Shown: positions 10,801-25,800 of the stretch, in pieces | Position numbering within the stretch: the stretch's first letter is position 1 | How the letters are laid out: each line of letters opens with the position of its first letter | Source: Ampelocalamus luodianensis | Lineage: Eukaryota > Streptophyta > Magnoliopsida > Poales > Poaceae | DNA: 64,000 nt | Direction of reading: 5' to 3' | NCBI GenBank assembly: GCA_036346255.1 | Contig: CM070633.1 | Coordinates: 14,818,001-14,882,000, forward strand | Notes under the pieces: model-generated | Told to the model about the DNA's origin: nothing | What the model saw: only the letters and a program-made list of their open reading frames with translations | Databases searched by the model: none | Translations under genes and position numbers: made by a program

Positions 10801-13800
10801 CGATGGATGGAAGTATGCCCGGAGCAAGCTAAGCCCCGGGAGCAACAATGTTACTTCAGTCACACATATGTAATACATTGGTACGAACCCTCGTGTGTGA
10901 TTCTCGTTGAGTCTCCTCCCTTCCACCCTCGGTGGTCGACGTATCCGACCGGGGGTGCCTATAAGTTTACTGTTCAATCTCATATCGACGACAGTTGGTG
11001 CCGTCCGTAGGGACCGTAACAAGAATCTACAAGCTTGCGATGCGCCTCGGCCTCGTCCCACCCAGAACTGGGTCTGGGCTCACCTATTCTGGGAGGGCAC
11101 CACCCTGGGGCATGCACCTAGGCTTGCATCGGTTTCTCACACAAGTTAATGCCATCACCACATTTGACAACCCTACGCGGCCACCTCCTCACACTGGTTC
11201 CGCTCCACGGTCCCCTGCTCCCCCGCGGGTCTCCTCGTCCTCGCACACCCCCGTTGCCACCTCCTCGTGCTAGCTCTGTCTCTCTCGTCCCCTTGTGCCG
11301 GTGATGGGCGTCGTCACCTCCGCTTGCCCCCGGGCCCTCGACCTCCTTCGTGCGGGTCATTTTCCTTCGTCGTGAGGCCCCCGACCCATCCGCGCGTCCC
11401 CCAGGACCCGACCTCCTCCACATGTGCCCTCGGTCTGTGCGCGACCTCGCCCGATCTGCACACACCCCCGGCCGACTCCGAGTTCGTCATGTACTCGCGT
11501 GGAAAGGGTGGACTAAGTCCTCCATGGATCAATCGGGGAACATAAATACGAGCCCCTTCACTATGTTTCCTCCTCTCTACCTTCGATTCCCCCACCAGCT
11601 CTCTCTCTCTCTCTCTGCACTCTCCCGAGCTCCCTCTCTCTCCCCCACTCCAACGCACTCCAGGTTGTTTGCCCAAACCGAAGTTCACACTTCGGCAGAA
11701 ATCTTCCACAGATGGAGCACGCGCTCGGCAAACAACTGGGAAGCAAACCAATCAACACGCTCACGTACGAAGCAATCTGATCATCCGATGAAGCAATAAA
11801 CACACGCACTCACGCCGGAAGGAAACACATGCTGGCTAAAACACACACGTACGAAGCAATCAACACACGTTGGAACTTCAACGTCGGAAACAAGAACTCT
11901 TGAACTCACGTATGCACATAGAGGCTCTGGAAGGATCTTTGGTGCTGCATGCAAGGTGCATAGCAGCTTTTTTCTTTTCTATTTCTTCAATCAAACTGAT
12001 GTGATTAAATATCCTTTTTAAGACTACCTGATCAACTTGCTAGCCAAGCTGAAATTAAATATGGAAAGTCTAAACATAGAAGGTCTAACAAAGGAAACAA
12101 ACTAATTTTGATCCGATACTGATTGCACCAGGATTCTAACACCCTATTACTTGGCAAGTCTAGATTAATTTTCAACAATCTCCCCCCTAATCTAGACTTA
12201 CCGACTCTAACTTGTTACGGCAGTCGGTCTCAACTACGACTTGTCCAACTGATACTCGACACAGGACGGTGAACGCATCTCCTCAACGTCCCGGACTCAA
12301 CTTCACGGACTCGATTCAGGACGGCGACCACATATTTTCAACATCCCACGAACTCGACTCAGGACGTCGAACACATCTTCTCAACATCCCGGACTCAACT
12401 CCACAGACACACATACATATGGCACTGCAACCGTCTAGTACTAATACAACACTTTCACCTTGGCAACGCGCAACTCATCTTACGTTCCACTGACATGCAG
12501 GCTCCTCCTCGTCATGGAGCCGCAAGCACCGTGCAGTGCGTCGGTCTCGCCGCATCGAGCTGTCGCGCCGACTGCACCCATCGCTTCCCTTACGCCCCGC
12601 CGTGCGCATCGCCACTGCCGCACCTGATGCACCGCCAAGATCTGTCCAAAGCGCACTCTTGTCGCGCGCTACGAGAGCCCTCCGCCATGCTGCACCGTGC
12701 TCACGCCGTAGCAACACCCGCGCCGCCGCTCCATCGGTCGCGTCGCCATGCCGGGCCGCTTCAAGGTCACCCATCTTTCACTATGGCTCTGATACCAATT
12801 GTTGGCCCAAACCGGTTCACGCCGCGTAAATCTTCCACGATGGAGCAGCGCCGCAAACAACTGGGAAGCAAACCGATCAACACGCTCACGTATGAAGCGA
12901 TCCGATCATCCGATGAAGCAATAAACACACGCACTCACGCTGGAAGGAAACACATGCTGGCTAAAACACACACGTACGAAGCAATCAACACACGTTAGAA
13001 CTTCAACGCTGGAAGCAAGAACTCTTGAACTCACGTACGCACGTAGAGGCTTTGGAAGGATCTTTGGTGCTGCATGCAAGGTGCACAGCAGCTTTTTTCT
13101 TTTCTATTTCTTCAATCAAACTGATATGATTACATGTCCTTTTAAAGACTACCTGATCAACTTGCTAGCCAAGTTGAAATTAAATATGGAAAGTCTAAAT
13201 ATGGAAGGTCTAACAAAGGAAACAAACTAATTTTGATCCGATGCTGATTGCATCAGGATCCTAACACCCTATTACTTGGTAAGTCTAGATTAATTTCCAA
13301 CACAGGTCTGTGGGCCCCGCACCCCGACCTCGTCCGCATCTGCACCCGAGGGGGTCTTGTGACTTCCGCTCAGTGCCGCGCCTCCGGGAGGTCTCCCCGC
13401 CTTGGGGCACCAGTGCTGCACCCCCGACTCGCCCTGCTAGCGTCGGACCTCGATTAAGCATAGGCTCACGCCCGAGGGGGTCCTACGCTTTCGCTCCACA
13501 CCGCGCCTCCAGGAGTCCCTGCCTCGGTATGCCAGCGCTGCCCCCTGACTCCGCTCCTGCAACCCCAACCAGGTCCGCGTGTACCCTACCCTCTGGCTCC
13601 ACACAGCCACCCCTGAGGCCCTCTCGGCTCCTCGCCTGCTTGCGCCTTCCTTCTCCCTGCATGTGCCTCCGACCAAGGCTTGCCAGCACAACGCATCCAA
13701 CCAGCTCCGCTTGTGCCCCCGACAGGCTCCGCATGCGCCCCGGACCCGAACTCCTCCATCTTGCACCCGACGTCCCTTCCTCCGCTTCGGCCAAGGCTGC

Positions 13801-16800
13801 ACCGGCCGGCCGCTCGCCCACCATTTCCATCTTGCGCCTGACCTTCCTATTTCCTTCCTATTCTCTTGCTCCTCGTGTCGTGCCCACGCCTCAGAGGTTC
13901 GCGCTCCTGGCGCTCGCACAGTTGTGCCGACCCAGCCCATGCTCGGCCATGATGCCCTGGCCTTGTTCGCGTGTACCCTCCAGACTAGCTCCACATTCAC
14001 CCTTCTTAGTCTGTGCACCCCTGACTCGGTCCGCATGTGCCCTCCAGACTAGTTCTGCACCTTGAACCAGTCTCCGTGCCCTGACCTCCTCCATCTTGCG
14101 CTCATCGCCCCTTCCTCCGTTTTGTCTGAGGCCACGTCTACCGATCACCCCCCCCGACTTGGCCTAGTTTGCCAGTGTCGCACCGTCTTGTCCCGCGCCC
14201 TCTTAGGGTATGTGCAATGCAAAGTGCTTATGTACATATGCTTAAAGAGAGAAGGTATTGCCACATCATTAAGCACTTATATAAAAACTATCTCTTCCAA
14301 TGCAAGTAAATCCATAGAGGTGCTTAAATAGTCCAACTACCTCCTTAACACTGATAAAGCATCTGTGATCTTCAATACAAAGTCTTTAGTTTTTATTTTA
14401 TTTTTTGCCTTTTGGAATATAAAAAAAAACGAAGTGTGCTTGGACTGAGCGGTAAGCTACCTCATCCACTAGGCTGCTACTCATTCTCATCCACTCAGTC
14501 GCTTGGACTCTCTCCTATTAATTTTGCTTGCATACATGCGTAGTAAATTCTGAGCAGTAGGCCAATAGCGTAGGCACGTAGGGTCATGGCCGGGTGGCTG
14601 ACAAGCTGTGCAAGTGTGTGAGTTGTGACACAGACGAGCAAACAGTAGTATTGCCTCCTTTTTATCCCTCCTTTGGTCCATGGACCACCGTGATGCAATT
14701 CAAATTATATATACGAGGAAGCAACGCAAAGCACACGATAAGGAGAAGGAAGCGCACAGTGAGCGGGCTTTTGGCGCGCGATAGAGCGGTGAGAAGGCAG
14801 GCGCGCAAAATTGAACGGCGAATGCGAGCTGACGGCCGTGCGTGGGGGGGCGCGGGACAGCGACGCTGGGCGCGTGAGGCATGGCGCGCGAGAAAGCGGC
14901 CGCGCCGCGTGCGTGGGCCCGCGTGGAAATGGAGGACGCGCGCTGCGGGCGCGGCGCGAAAGCCGCCGCTTGCGCGCGTGGAGGAGGCGATGGTCGAGAT
15001 GGAAGGAGGCGAGCATCGGACGGACGCGAACGCGAGCTATTCGCAGGCAACGAAAACCCAACGCCGATCGGGCGGACGAGAACGAAACAAGCTCGAAATC
15101 GGACGGCCGAAAAAAAAGGACGACGTGGCCTGGCTGGCTCCGCCCCAAGGCTCCCACCATTTATACCGAAGGATAAGCATCGCTACACACGATGCGAAGT
15201 ATATATTATATGAGTATTGCTATGCGCCTATGCCTATTAGCCTATACACATGATACGAAGCATACAGGCTAGCTAGCTGCCTATTAGCTCTTTTCGTCTT
15301 CTTCGCCAAATAGCCAGTTCATATCTTCAGTTCTTCCTTCCCCAGTCCACTCTTTACCGGCAAGCTCCTCCGGTCCTCCCCAAATCCGCCTCCCACTGCC
15401 GCGCTGGCGACAGGGGAGACAAGACGAAGGACGTCAGCGGCAAGAAGATGGATCCGCACTTCCGCAGCTACCTCTCCGCGTCGCGCCATCACCTCGACGC
15501 CCCCGGCCGGCCAGCGCTGCCTCCGTATCGCGCCGCTTCCTCCGCACCCGAGCTGCAGCAGCTGTGTGTCGTGCCCATGCCGGCACGGCCCGACGGCAGC
15601 ACGGCGGGCCAACATGCTGTGCTGGGCCTCGTCAACGGGTGTGACACAACCAAACTCTCTATCTCTATCTCTCTCTCTCTCTTTAACTCTGCAGCCCCCT
15701 CCCTGTCACTCTGAGTCTGAGCACTTTAACTTCACGGAGGCGAAGAAGCTCTCCACAAGTAGCAAGTAGCAGGAGCCATGATGATGCTGACCGGTGATGG
15801 ATTCGGTCCCTACATCAGCTCCCTTCCCGACAGCGGTTCGGGCGGCCAGTGGCAGAGGCGAAGGCGTAGGCCAACGGTGGCGTCTCCTGCCGTCCACTTC
15901 AGCAGCTGCAGCGGCGCTGCCACGACGTTCTTCATGTGGGTGGTGCGGTCCCGCGGATGCCCGACAAGGACCACCACGGCGCAGTGCGCACTACCGTGGG
16001 AGTTCCCGCCGGCCGAGCGAGGGCTGGTGGTGGAGGGATGGGCGCCATAGCGGCGCATCCTGTCTCACCCTTCCTGCGGCGGGTTCCTGACGCATGCAGA
16101 CTTTTTTCTCACTACCTTCACTCCTCTCTCTCCAAAGCCAGCAACGATGAAAGCACCTGTAGGCAGAAAAGTTAGTTTTGGGGGTAAAAGCACTGGCTAA
16201 AGAATCAATATGCAAAAAGAAGCAGTGTTTCTGCTCTCCAAGCACCGAACTCACGCTGGCTACAAAAAAATCTGGTTTTTTCCCTTAAGCATCTCCTTAA
16301 GCACTCCCATTGTACATGCCCTTAGTAGATACCCGATGTGCCATCCAGGGTAGTTCCACAGATGGGTGCACTGCTCCAAACTTGGTCCATGTGCGCTCCT
16401 CCGGACATGGTCCGCGCCATATCTCATGCCTTCGTCACCCTGTGATTCCAAGCCCAGGCTTGGGCGAGCCTTCCTGTGCCATGAACTCGAGGAGGACGGC
16501 TACCGCCACTACCGGACCGTCCACTAAGGGTGTGTTTGGTTGGTGGAATGAGGTTGAATGGGATGGGATGGTACAGGTAGGATGGGATCGTCCTGGATGA
16601 GATGATTCAAGTATGGTGTTTGGTTGGTGGGATAGGATGATATATGATTTTGTTTGGTTGGTGGAATAGGATGGTCCTGGATGGTTCAAGATGGTGTTTG
16701 ATTGGTGGGATAGGATGATACATGGATAATATTTTTTGCAGTAAAATATGCCAAGAGTGGTCTTGTTTTGTTGATTAAATGATAAGGAACACAACGGTTC

Positions 16801-19800
16801 AATCGGATCACAAATCGGATACTCGGTTTAGAAAATATGGTCATTTGAAGCTCGTACATCATGCCTTTTTTTCCGTGCGTGTCTTGGAATTCAAGTGAAC
16901 GGTGTGGTTCGGGATTTTTTCCCGAACGGGATGATACATCATAAACATGGAATATTCCTATTTCTTGAATCATCTCATCCCGAACGGTTTGGTTCTATTC
17001 AACCAACCAAACACCTGAACGAGCTCATTTCCCATACCGGACGGTTCATGACCAAATGATTCGACGAACCAAACGCACCCTAATTCAGGCGTCGCATGCG
17101 TGCACCCACACCAGGTCTGCGCCGTGCCCTCACTAGCTCTCTTGCACACTCCCGAACCAGGTCCGCGCAATCACCCTTGAAACTTGGCTTCCTAGAGTCC
17201 AATTCCTTCTGGCTTGGGCTCACGCACAAAGTCATTTACTGCCTGGCTCCTCTCCTAGCTCGGTCATGGCACTTCTGGCCCATCCTCCTGCTCCACGCAC
17301 ACAACACATGCATGCATCCCATCTATTTCCTGCACAATAGTAGTACCCCCAAACGTGCACATGCCATCCGCTACTCCCTGCACAGCTTTGCTTGTCGCCC
17401 CATGTAGGAATAAAGCTCTGTCACATGCAACAACTTTTTTCTTCCATGCCGGTGTTGGATTTAATCTTGTTTTAGTATTTCTAAATTTAGATTTTTGAGC
17501 TAGTTTTGTTTTACTTCGTATCCGAATAGAATAAGGGATAGAATCCGAGTCGGGCTAGGTTGTGCCTGCGTGCATGGGGTATAAAGGACTGGGTCTAGCA
17601 CATGTAAGAGGTGAACCAAGAGAGCAAGCCATGTAAGATAAGAGAAAAGCAATAGAATAAGAGAAAAGAGAAACGCTGCGTGCATACAGCAGCACCAAAA
17701 TCCGAGTATTGCTTCCCGTGTGGATGTATTGCTTCATCCGACGATTTGGTTTGCTCGATCGGTTCCAACCATTGGTATCAGAGCCATGACGAAGGATGGT
17801 TGACCCTAGAGTAGCTTGGCGGGAGAGCAGCGTGGCTTCAGGAGCGCTGGGTGCACAGAGAGGCACGACGGCCCGGCATGGCGGCGGGCAGTGCGGCCAA
17901 TGGAGCAGCGCAACACGGCGGAACGGTGGGCTCCTGTAGCACGCGGCAGGAGTGCGTAGATAGCGCGGACGCATGGGGCGGTGAGTCCCACGCAGCAGTG
18001 TGCAGTGTGCACGAAGTTGGCGCAGGAGGCGCTGCAGGTGAAGCCTCGAGAGGTCCAAACGGGACGGAGTCAGGCGCGCTAGACGTTGCAGGGTGGTCAG
18101 TCCCACGCGCATGAAGAGCACGGCGTACATACAGGTGGCCCGGACGGTGGGTCAGGAGGCGCACAAGGAAGCGGCTCGAGTGGTCAAACTGGTGGAGTCC
18201 AGGGACATGTTGCGCTAGGCGCTGCTGAGGGTGGCAGCACACATGCGCACGTAGCAACTGCTGGAGATGTGCATGCAACACTCGCAGGGGCCAGCGACTC
18301 GGAAGATGGCACAGAGAACGGGTGGTCGGGAGGACTAGATGTCACACGGACAGGTGGCGCATGAGGCGCAGCAAGTGCTGGTGCGGTCGTCGTAGGGCAC
18401 GACCTTGTTGTGGTAGGGGCAGTCGTGGGAGCAGGTGCTCCAGCCCAGGCGAGCGTGCAAGGAAGGACAAGTTTAGTCCAGGTGCGAGGCGCAGCAAGCG
18501 TTGGTTTGTGCATGGCTCAGGATGGGGCAAGCACAGGCGGTAGGGTTATATCAGCCCAGGAAGGAACGATGCACGAGAGTGCAGGTAAAAGATGAAGACT
18601 TGGAAGTTCAAATAAGAGAGAAGATTAACGTGATCAAGATGAAAAAAACAAGATTAAGGGGGTGATTGTTGGATTTAATCTTATTTTAGTATTTCTAAAT
18701 TTAAATTTTTGAGCAAGTTTTGTTTTACTTCGTATCCGAATAGAAGAAGGGATAGAATCCGAGTCGGGCTGGGTTGTGCTTGCGTGCATGGGGTATAAAG
18801 GACTGGGTCTAGCACATGTAAGAGGTGAACCAAGAGAGCAAACCATGTAAGATAAGACAAAAGCAATAGAAGAAGAGAAAAGAGAAGCGTTGCGTGTATA
18901 TAGTAGCACCAAAATCCGAGTATTGCTTCCCGTGTGGATGTATTGCTTCATCCGACGATTTGGTTTGCTCGATCGGTTCCAACAACTAGCAGATACCATT
19001 GCTTGATGCGTTGTTGGGAACAACATACAAATTCACCTCAACAAACATCAACACACCTCGACAGCTTGGCCTTAGTGTGGTCCAGCTCGACCTCGACAGC
19101 TTTGCCTTGGCCAAACTTCACTTCACCTCGATGGCATCTTCTTGACTAGGGGCTCCTCCTAGCTCAATGGATTCACCTCGGTGAGCCCCAACACGCCTCG
19201 ATGGATTGGCCTCCATGTGGTTCAACTTGGCCTCGACAGCTTTACCTCAGCCAAATTTCACTTCAACTTGATGGCGTCTCCTCGATTAGGGGCCCTCCCT
19301 AGCTCGATGGATTCACCTCAGTGATCCCCAACACGTCTCGATGGCTTGACCTCGGCGTGGGTCAAATCGGCCTCGACAACCTTGCCTCGGCTGAACTTTG
19401 CTTCACCTTGATGGCGACTCCTCGACTAGGGCCTCCCCCCTGGTCAGTGGATTCACCTTGGTGAGCCCCAACACTCCTCGATGGCTTAGTCACTGCGTGG
19501 TTCAACTCGGCCGAGCAAGAACATACTCATGCTACGGGGCAGAGTGAGTGAGGAAAAAACTCACCCTCTGGGGTTGAGTAGGCGAACAAACAGCAAAAGA
19601 CTCACCCTCGAGGCCAAGTGCACAAGCAAAAGACTCACCCCCCTGGGCCGAGTGCGCGAGCAAAAGACTCACCCTCTGGAGCCCAGTGTGTGAGAAAAAA
19701 ACTCACCCTCTGACCCACTGGGGACGGGTGCACTAGCAAAAACCATCACCCTCTGAGGCCGAGTGCGCTCGCAAAAACTCATCCTTTAGGGCCAAGTGTG

Positions 19801-22800
19801 TGAGCAAAAGACTCACCCTATAGGCCTAAGTGAACGATCGAACACTCACCCTCCGGGGTCAGGTAAACTGTTTGATCTCGTATTAACCTCGGTGAACCAG
19901 AACACACGCCTCGATGGCTTGACCTCGGTGTGATTCAATTCGTCCTTGACGACTTTGCCTTAGCCTAACTTCGCTTCACCTCGATGGTGTCCCCTAGACT
20001 AGGGACTCCCCCTAGCTCGACAAATTCGCCTCGACGAGCCCCATCACGCCTTGATGGCTTGATCTCAGCGTGGTTCAATTCGGCCTCAATGGCTTTGCCT
20101 TGGCTGAACTTTCCTTTGTCTCGATGGTGTCTCCTCAATTAGGGGCTCCCCCTAGCTTGACAGATTCACCTCGGCGAGTTCCAACACACCTCGATGGCTT
20201 GGCTTTGGCATGGTTCAACTCGGCCTCAATGGTTTTGCCTTGTCCGAACTTCTCTTCGCCTCGATGGTGTCTCCTCAACTAGGTGCTTCCCCTACCTCCA
20301 TGGGAGACCCCTCGGTGATTCAATTAACACGTGCTTTGGTGCATGCCATCCCACCTGAAGGCCATGCCTCGATCGGTCAAGCACTCCTCACTCTGCAGGC
20401 CACGCTCTCCGGCGTTGAGTGACCACATCCTTTCCCCTGGGGCATAGCAAGAACATACCCACCCTCCAGGGCCGAGTAGACTCAACCTAATACGGACTTG
20501 TCCTCACCCTCCAACGTCAAATAGATAGACACGAGCACTCTCGAGCCTTGTCTTGAGCGTTAAGTATTTTCGACGGGAGACGACGATGTTCCGGCCTCTC
20601 AACAACCACAAAACGCTCTCGAGCGCCGTCTCAAACGCTAAGTTTTTACTAATGGGAGACATGATAATAACTTACCCCTTCATCAAGAACCAGCCAACAA
20701 GTTATAAAAATCAGCTCCTTCCATCAAAGCCCACACCTTAGTTAGTTGAGTACACCCTACCTTGCAATCATCTCTGTTAGAAATAAAATTATTGCATGTT
20801 TCCTGTTCTATCCCGTTAGAAGTGTTGTTATTGGGTCCATTGTGTAGTAGACGTGTCACACCTTTGTGTGACCGTCATGCATGTAGTTGCATGTGGCTGC
20901 AATGTGCTCACGTTGAGTAGTGGCACACGTTGTGGGGTTTGTTGTGTAAGAAACGGTCTAGTCAAGCACTACTGCATGCATTGCTTTGTATTTTGGCACT
21001 CATGTACTTGGTCATTGAGTTAGTTGGGAGAATAACAAAAAGCACACAAAAAAGATGCAAGTTGTTAGTGTCGCCAACTCTTGAGTTCTCGCTGTTGTCT
21101 CTGGCGAGTACCACCATGTGTGTGAGTGTGTTCACCAGCAAAGTGTCGTTGTGAGAGTCTCTAGGCTAATATTTGGTATCAGAGCCTTGTGAGTAGTGTA
21201 TGCCCAACTATCGTCTAGTGACATCCATGGATAGCGGGAATAAAGCGAAGGAGGGGTCTGTGCCCCTATAGTACCCGATGCTCTCCAAGAGCAACTATGT
21301 TGTATGGGCAATAAAGATGAAAGTCTACATGCAAGCCCAAAGCATCTGGGACGTCATTGAGGTTGTGGATCCGAAGACCGTCGAGATTTGGAAGGACAAG
21401 ATGGCTCTAGCCGCCATCTACTAGTCCATACCGGAGGAGATTATGTTGCTGCTGGCAGAGAAGGCGACAACAAAAGAAGCGTGGGAAACCCTGAAGACCA
21501 TGTATCTCGGCATGGATTGCGTCAAGGAGATGAAGGTTCAGACTCAGTGAGTTTGTGGCACTCTGTCAGCCAATCTGAAGAAACTGCAGCCAATCGGAAG
21601 AAGAACCTCACGGCAGAACTTCTCAGTAGAACCTCTCAGCAAAAAGCTCACGCTGGAAGGAACACACGCACACTCTGGAATTTACGAAAGCAAGAAGCGA
21701 CATAAACTGATTTGGTGCTGCATGCACTACATGCAGTGTTTTCCTTTTTCTTTGCTCTATTGCTTCTCTGATTAACTTACGCTATTACAAGAAGACACAT
21801 CTATGCCTTATAAAGGCTGCTTACTCGACGCGTACACGGACTCAACCTCCAACTCGATACGGCCACAAAAAAGTAAACAAAGATTAAAAACTACATATCA
21901 CTCCCTAATCTTTATGCACTTACTTGATCTCGACTATACCAATCTTCGCACGTAGTTCTTGGAACTTGACGCGCCCAAGTGCCTTAGTCAAGATGTCCAC
22001 AAGCTGTTCACCAATGCTAATGTACTCCACCTCAATTTTTCCATTCTCGACACTCCCGAAGGAAATGATACCGAGTGCCGATGTGCTTGCTTCAGTCATG
22101 AAAGGCCGAATTCTTGTTGAGGGAGATAGCGGACTTATTGTCCACCTTGAGCATGACGCTACTGGCTTCTTCGTTCTTTAGCTCACCTAGTAGGCGGGAA
22201 GCCAAATACCTTAACACGTCACCATTGTCGTAGCAATATACTCGGCCTCGCAAGAGGATAGTGCCACAACCTTCTGTTTTTGAGACTGCCAGCTAACTAG
22301 ACTGTGGCCGAAGAAAAACAACACAGCAGTGGTGCTCTTGCGGTCGTCGACATCATCGGCCATGTCGTTGCTCTTCATCTCCTCCTTGAAACTGGTAAGC
22401 TCCTGCAGATCTGTCCTTGTAATGATCAATTCGTGGACGTACATTCCCACAAAAAGATATGATCGATGTACCATTGCCACGCATGTACATAGCGTTTTCT
22501 GACTCACTTTGGTGAAATCCAAGTGATAGTAGACAACTCTCAAGCTTAGCAATCCACTCTCTTGGCGCTTGTCGCAAACCGTACAATGCCTTACAAAGCT
22601 TCAGGACCTTCTCCTCGTGGCCATCAACCACAAAGCCAGGGGGTTGCGCGACATAGACTTCCTCCTCGAGTTTGCTGTTAAGGAATGCTGATTTTACATC
22701 CATGTGATGCACTGGCCACCCCTCATATGCGGCGAGTGCGATCAAAAGACGCACATACTCGAGATGAGCGACTGGTGCGAACACCTCATTGAAGTCAATG

Positions 22801-25800
22801 CCTTGCCGCTGCATGTACCCTTTCACCACGAGTCGTGCTTTGTGCTTAACGACAGCACTGTGCGAGTCCTTCTTGACCTTGTACACCCACTTCAGGCCAA
22901 TTGGACGATGACCAGTAGGAAGATCAACAAGCTACCATGTACCATTCTCCTCGATGGAACTCATCTCCTCAAGCATTGCCTGGCGCCAACATTGGTGCTA
23001 TTCAGCATTGACGAAACCAGTTGGTTCTTTTGCTGCCGTGAGGTGCAGTTCGTCGACGTCAAGCTCAACCACTGATGTGGTATCGTAAAATTCTACAGTG
23101 TGCGAGTCCTCCTTGGTACACCATCGGATGGGGCGTGGCGTTAGGAGGAGGTGACACGAATTCCACCCCGATCGGTGCTACTGTTGATGGCAGTGTCGCT
23201 GCTACTGATGGCGCTAGCGTCTGCGGTCCTGTGTTTGGCGCACGACCCAACGTGTCCTCTCCTTTTGTGTCAACTTGTTCACCACCTGCGACAGGGTGAG
23301 AGATGTACTCCACAGTGAACGTCTCACCAGGAGCCGTCCGTGCAGCGTCTCCAGCTTCCCAGTCCCACTTCGCCATCTCGTCGAAGATGACGTCGTGTCA
23401 CGTGTACGCGCTTGCCGACGGGATCATACACCCGGTATGCTTTGGATCCGGGTTCGTAGCCAATGAAGACCATGGGTTTGCTCCGGTCGTTGAGCTTCTT
23501 GATGTTCGGTCGCACCTCCTTCACGTGCACGATGCAGCCAAATGTGCAGAAGTATTTCACGCTTGGACTTCTCCCATACCACGCCTCATAAGGCATCTTG
23601 CCATCGATGCTTTGGGTTGGTGCGCGGTTAAGTATGTAGATAGCCGTTGTGACCGCCTTGCCCTAGAACTCTCCTGGTATGTCCTTCGCCTTCAACATAA
23701 TGCGTGCCATTGTGATGACTGTCTGATTCCGGCGTTCGACTACGCCATTCTGTTGCAGTGAATATGGCACCATGAGGAGTCGCTTGATCCCTTGATTTGC
23801 GTAGTATTCACCAAACTCTGCGAACGTGAACTCGTTGCCGTGGTCAGTGCGAAGCGCTTGTAGCTTCTGCCCGGATTCCACTTCAACGTCAGCTTGGAAG
23901 TGCTTGCTTGTTGTTGTTGCTTCATCCTTCGTCGCTAGTAGTGTCAGCCAGATGTAATGGCTGAGGTCATCAACCAGAAGTAGGAAGTAGCACTTCTCAG
24001 CCAGTGTTGTCGGCGTGATCGGTTCGCACAGGTCACCATGCACCAGCCCAAGGAGATTCTCCGTGCAGTACTTGGCCTGCTGTGGAAATGGAGTACGACA
24101 TTGTTTCCCCACCAGGAAGCTATCGCAAATTTGGTTGATGTGGTTGATCTTCGGATGTCCCCTCACCATGTCGCGCTGTGCCAGCTTTCGGAGTGCCTCA
24201 TAATTGAGGTGACCATAACAGGCGTACCAATGCCATGCGTCATCGTTAAGTTGTGCCGGCATACACTCCTGTTGTGCTATGTCTAGGGAGAGAACATATA
24301 ATCGGTTGCACGTATGGTTCACCTTGGCAAGAAGTTGTCATTGGTGATCGTGGATTCATAGCACACCTCCCTCGATTAGCATTTGGCAGTCATTCTTGTC
24401 AAGCTACCCAAGGCTGACGATGTTGCTTTGCAGTTGAGGGATGTAGTACACCCCCGTCAGCACGCGGTGCTATCCATTGTGGCACATGAAAAGTACCGTA
24501 CCACATCCACAGATGTCGATGATTGAGCCATCACTAACCTTGACAGAGCCTGTGACACTGGTGTCCAGCTTAGTGAAGACGTCCCTGCAACCTGACATGT
24601 GGTTGCTAGCGCTGATGTCAAGATACCATGCATCATCGTGGTGGTCCTCTTCACGTCCTAGGTGCACATCAGTATGCACCTCGTTGAGCACGACATCCTC
24701 GATCATGCTCTCAGTGGCCTCAGAAGGTGCGCACACCTACACCGTCAGTAGCCTAGGCTCGTCATCATTGACCTTCGTTAGGTTGGCCTGCTCATTGCAC
24801 CGTCGCTTGCGGCAGTCTCAGGCCCAGTGCCCAAGTTTGTCGTAGTTACAACACTTGTCCTTTGACACGTCGTGGCCGCCATTAGATGCAGCACCACCAC
24901 TTCCACCATCAGCAGCATAGCCACTGTCGCAGCTCTTCGGCTTGCCGAGGCATTGATTGCCGCCATAGCCACTGTCGGGCTTCTGTTCGCCAGACGAGCC
25001 TTGGCCATGCTTGTGCTGCTTCATGCGCGCAAGACACTCGTCCTGTATGAGGAGCAGGCGTCCGCTAGCACCGTTGGTGTTGTCTTGGTCATAGCACTCT
25101 TTTGCGGCCTTTAGTCATCCAGTGAGCTCCTCCACTGAGAGCATCTACAAGTTAATGAGCGTCTCAATTGAGGTTTCTACCTGAGTATACCTCGGCGGGA
25201 CGACATAGAGGAATTTTTTAACAATGCGGTCTTCCTCCAACTTGTCCCCGAGTATCTCCAAGTTGTTGACTAGGCCAGTGAGCCGCATTGCGAAGTCATC
25301 CACTGACTCACCATTCTTGAGTTTGATCATCTCAAATTCTTTGCGCAACTTCTGCGCTTTGCCTCGCATACACACTAGACGCCCATGTGCAATGTCTTGA
25401 TGGTGTCCCATGCGTCCTTGGTGGTGTTCTTGATGACGAGCGTTGACAGCAGCTCTGGTGGGATGGCACGGAGTATGGTGCGCCATCCTATCGTCACGAT
25501 AGTCACCATTACTAGAGTCGATCGCCTCCCACAGGCCTTGCGCCTATATGTTCACCCTCATCACGAGAGCCCGATCTCCATAGTTAGTTCGTGTCAGCAT
25601 CAGGTAGACAACCAAGCCTCCTGACTCCCTCACCACGCGATGGATCACCACTTCCCCACCGCCTCCAGATGTGCACTGCATGCAGCGTTTTCCTTTTTTC
25701 TTTGCTCTATTGCTTTTCTGATTAACTTACGCTATTACAAGAAGACACATTTGTGCCTTATAAAGGCTACTTACTCGACGCGTACACAGACTCAATGTCC

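Noticed and set aside
13310..14065. 251-codon + strand frame rich in Pro, Arg, Ser and Ala, with overlapping long frames on the other strand
   Set aside because: Composition-driven frame in C-rich degenerate tandem repeats; no domain, no conserved start, and equally long frames in other phases.
14594..15253. 219-codon frame in the PIF-like element
   Set aside because: Arg/Ala-rich low-complexity translation of GC-rich DNA, with overlapping frames on both strands and no family resemblance.
17453..18984. A 5-bp target duplication for this element
   Set aside because: The flanks GCCGG and ACTAG do not match, so none is claimed.
20070..20422. Repeat-containing frames read as a secreted or repetitive protein
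   Set aside because: They are two phases of the 138-bp minisatellite and contain no conserved start or end.
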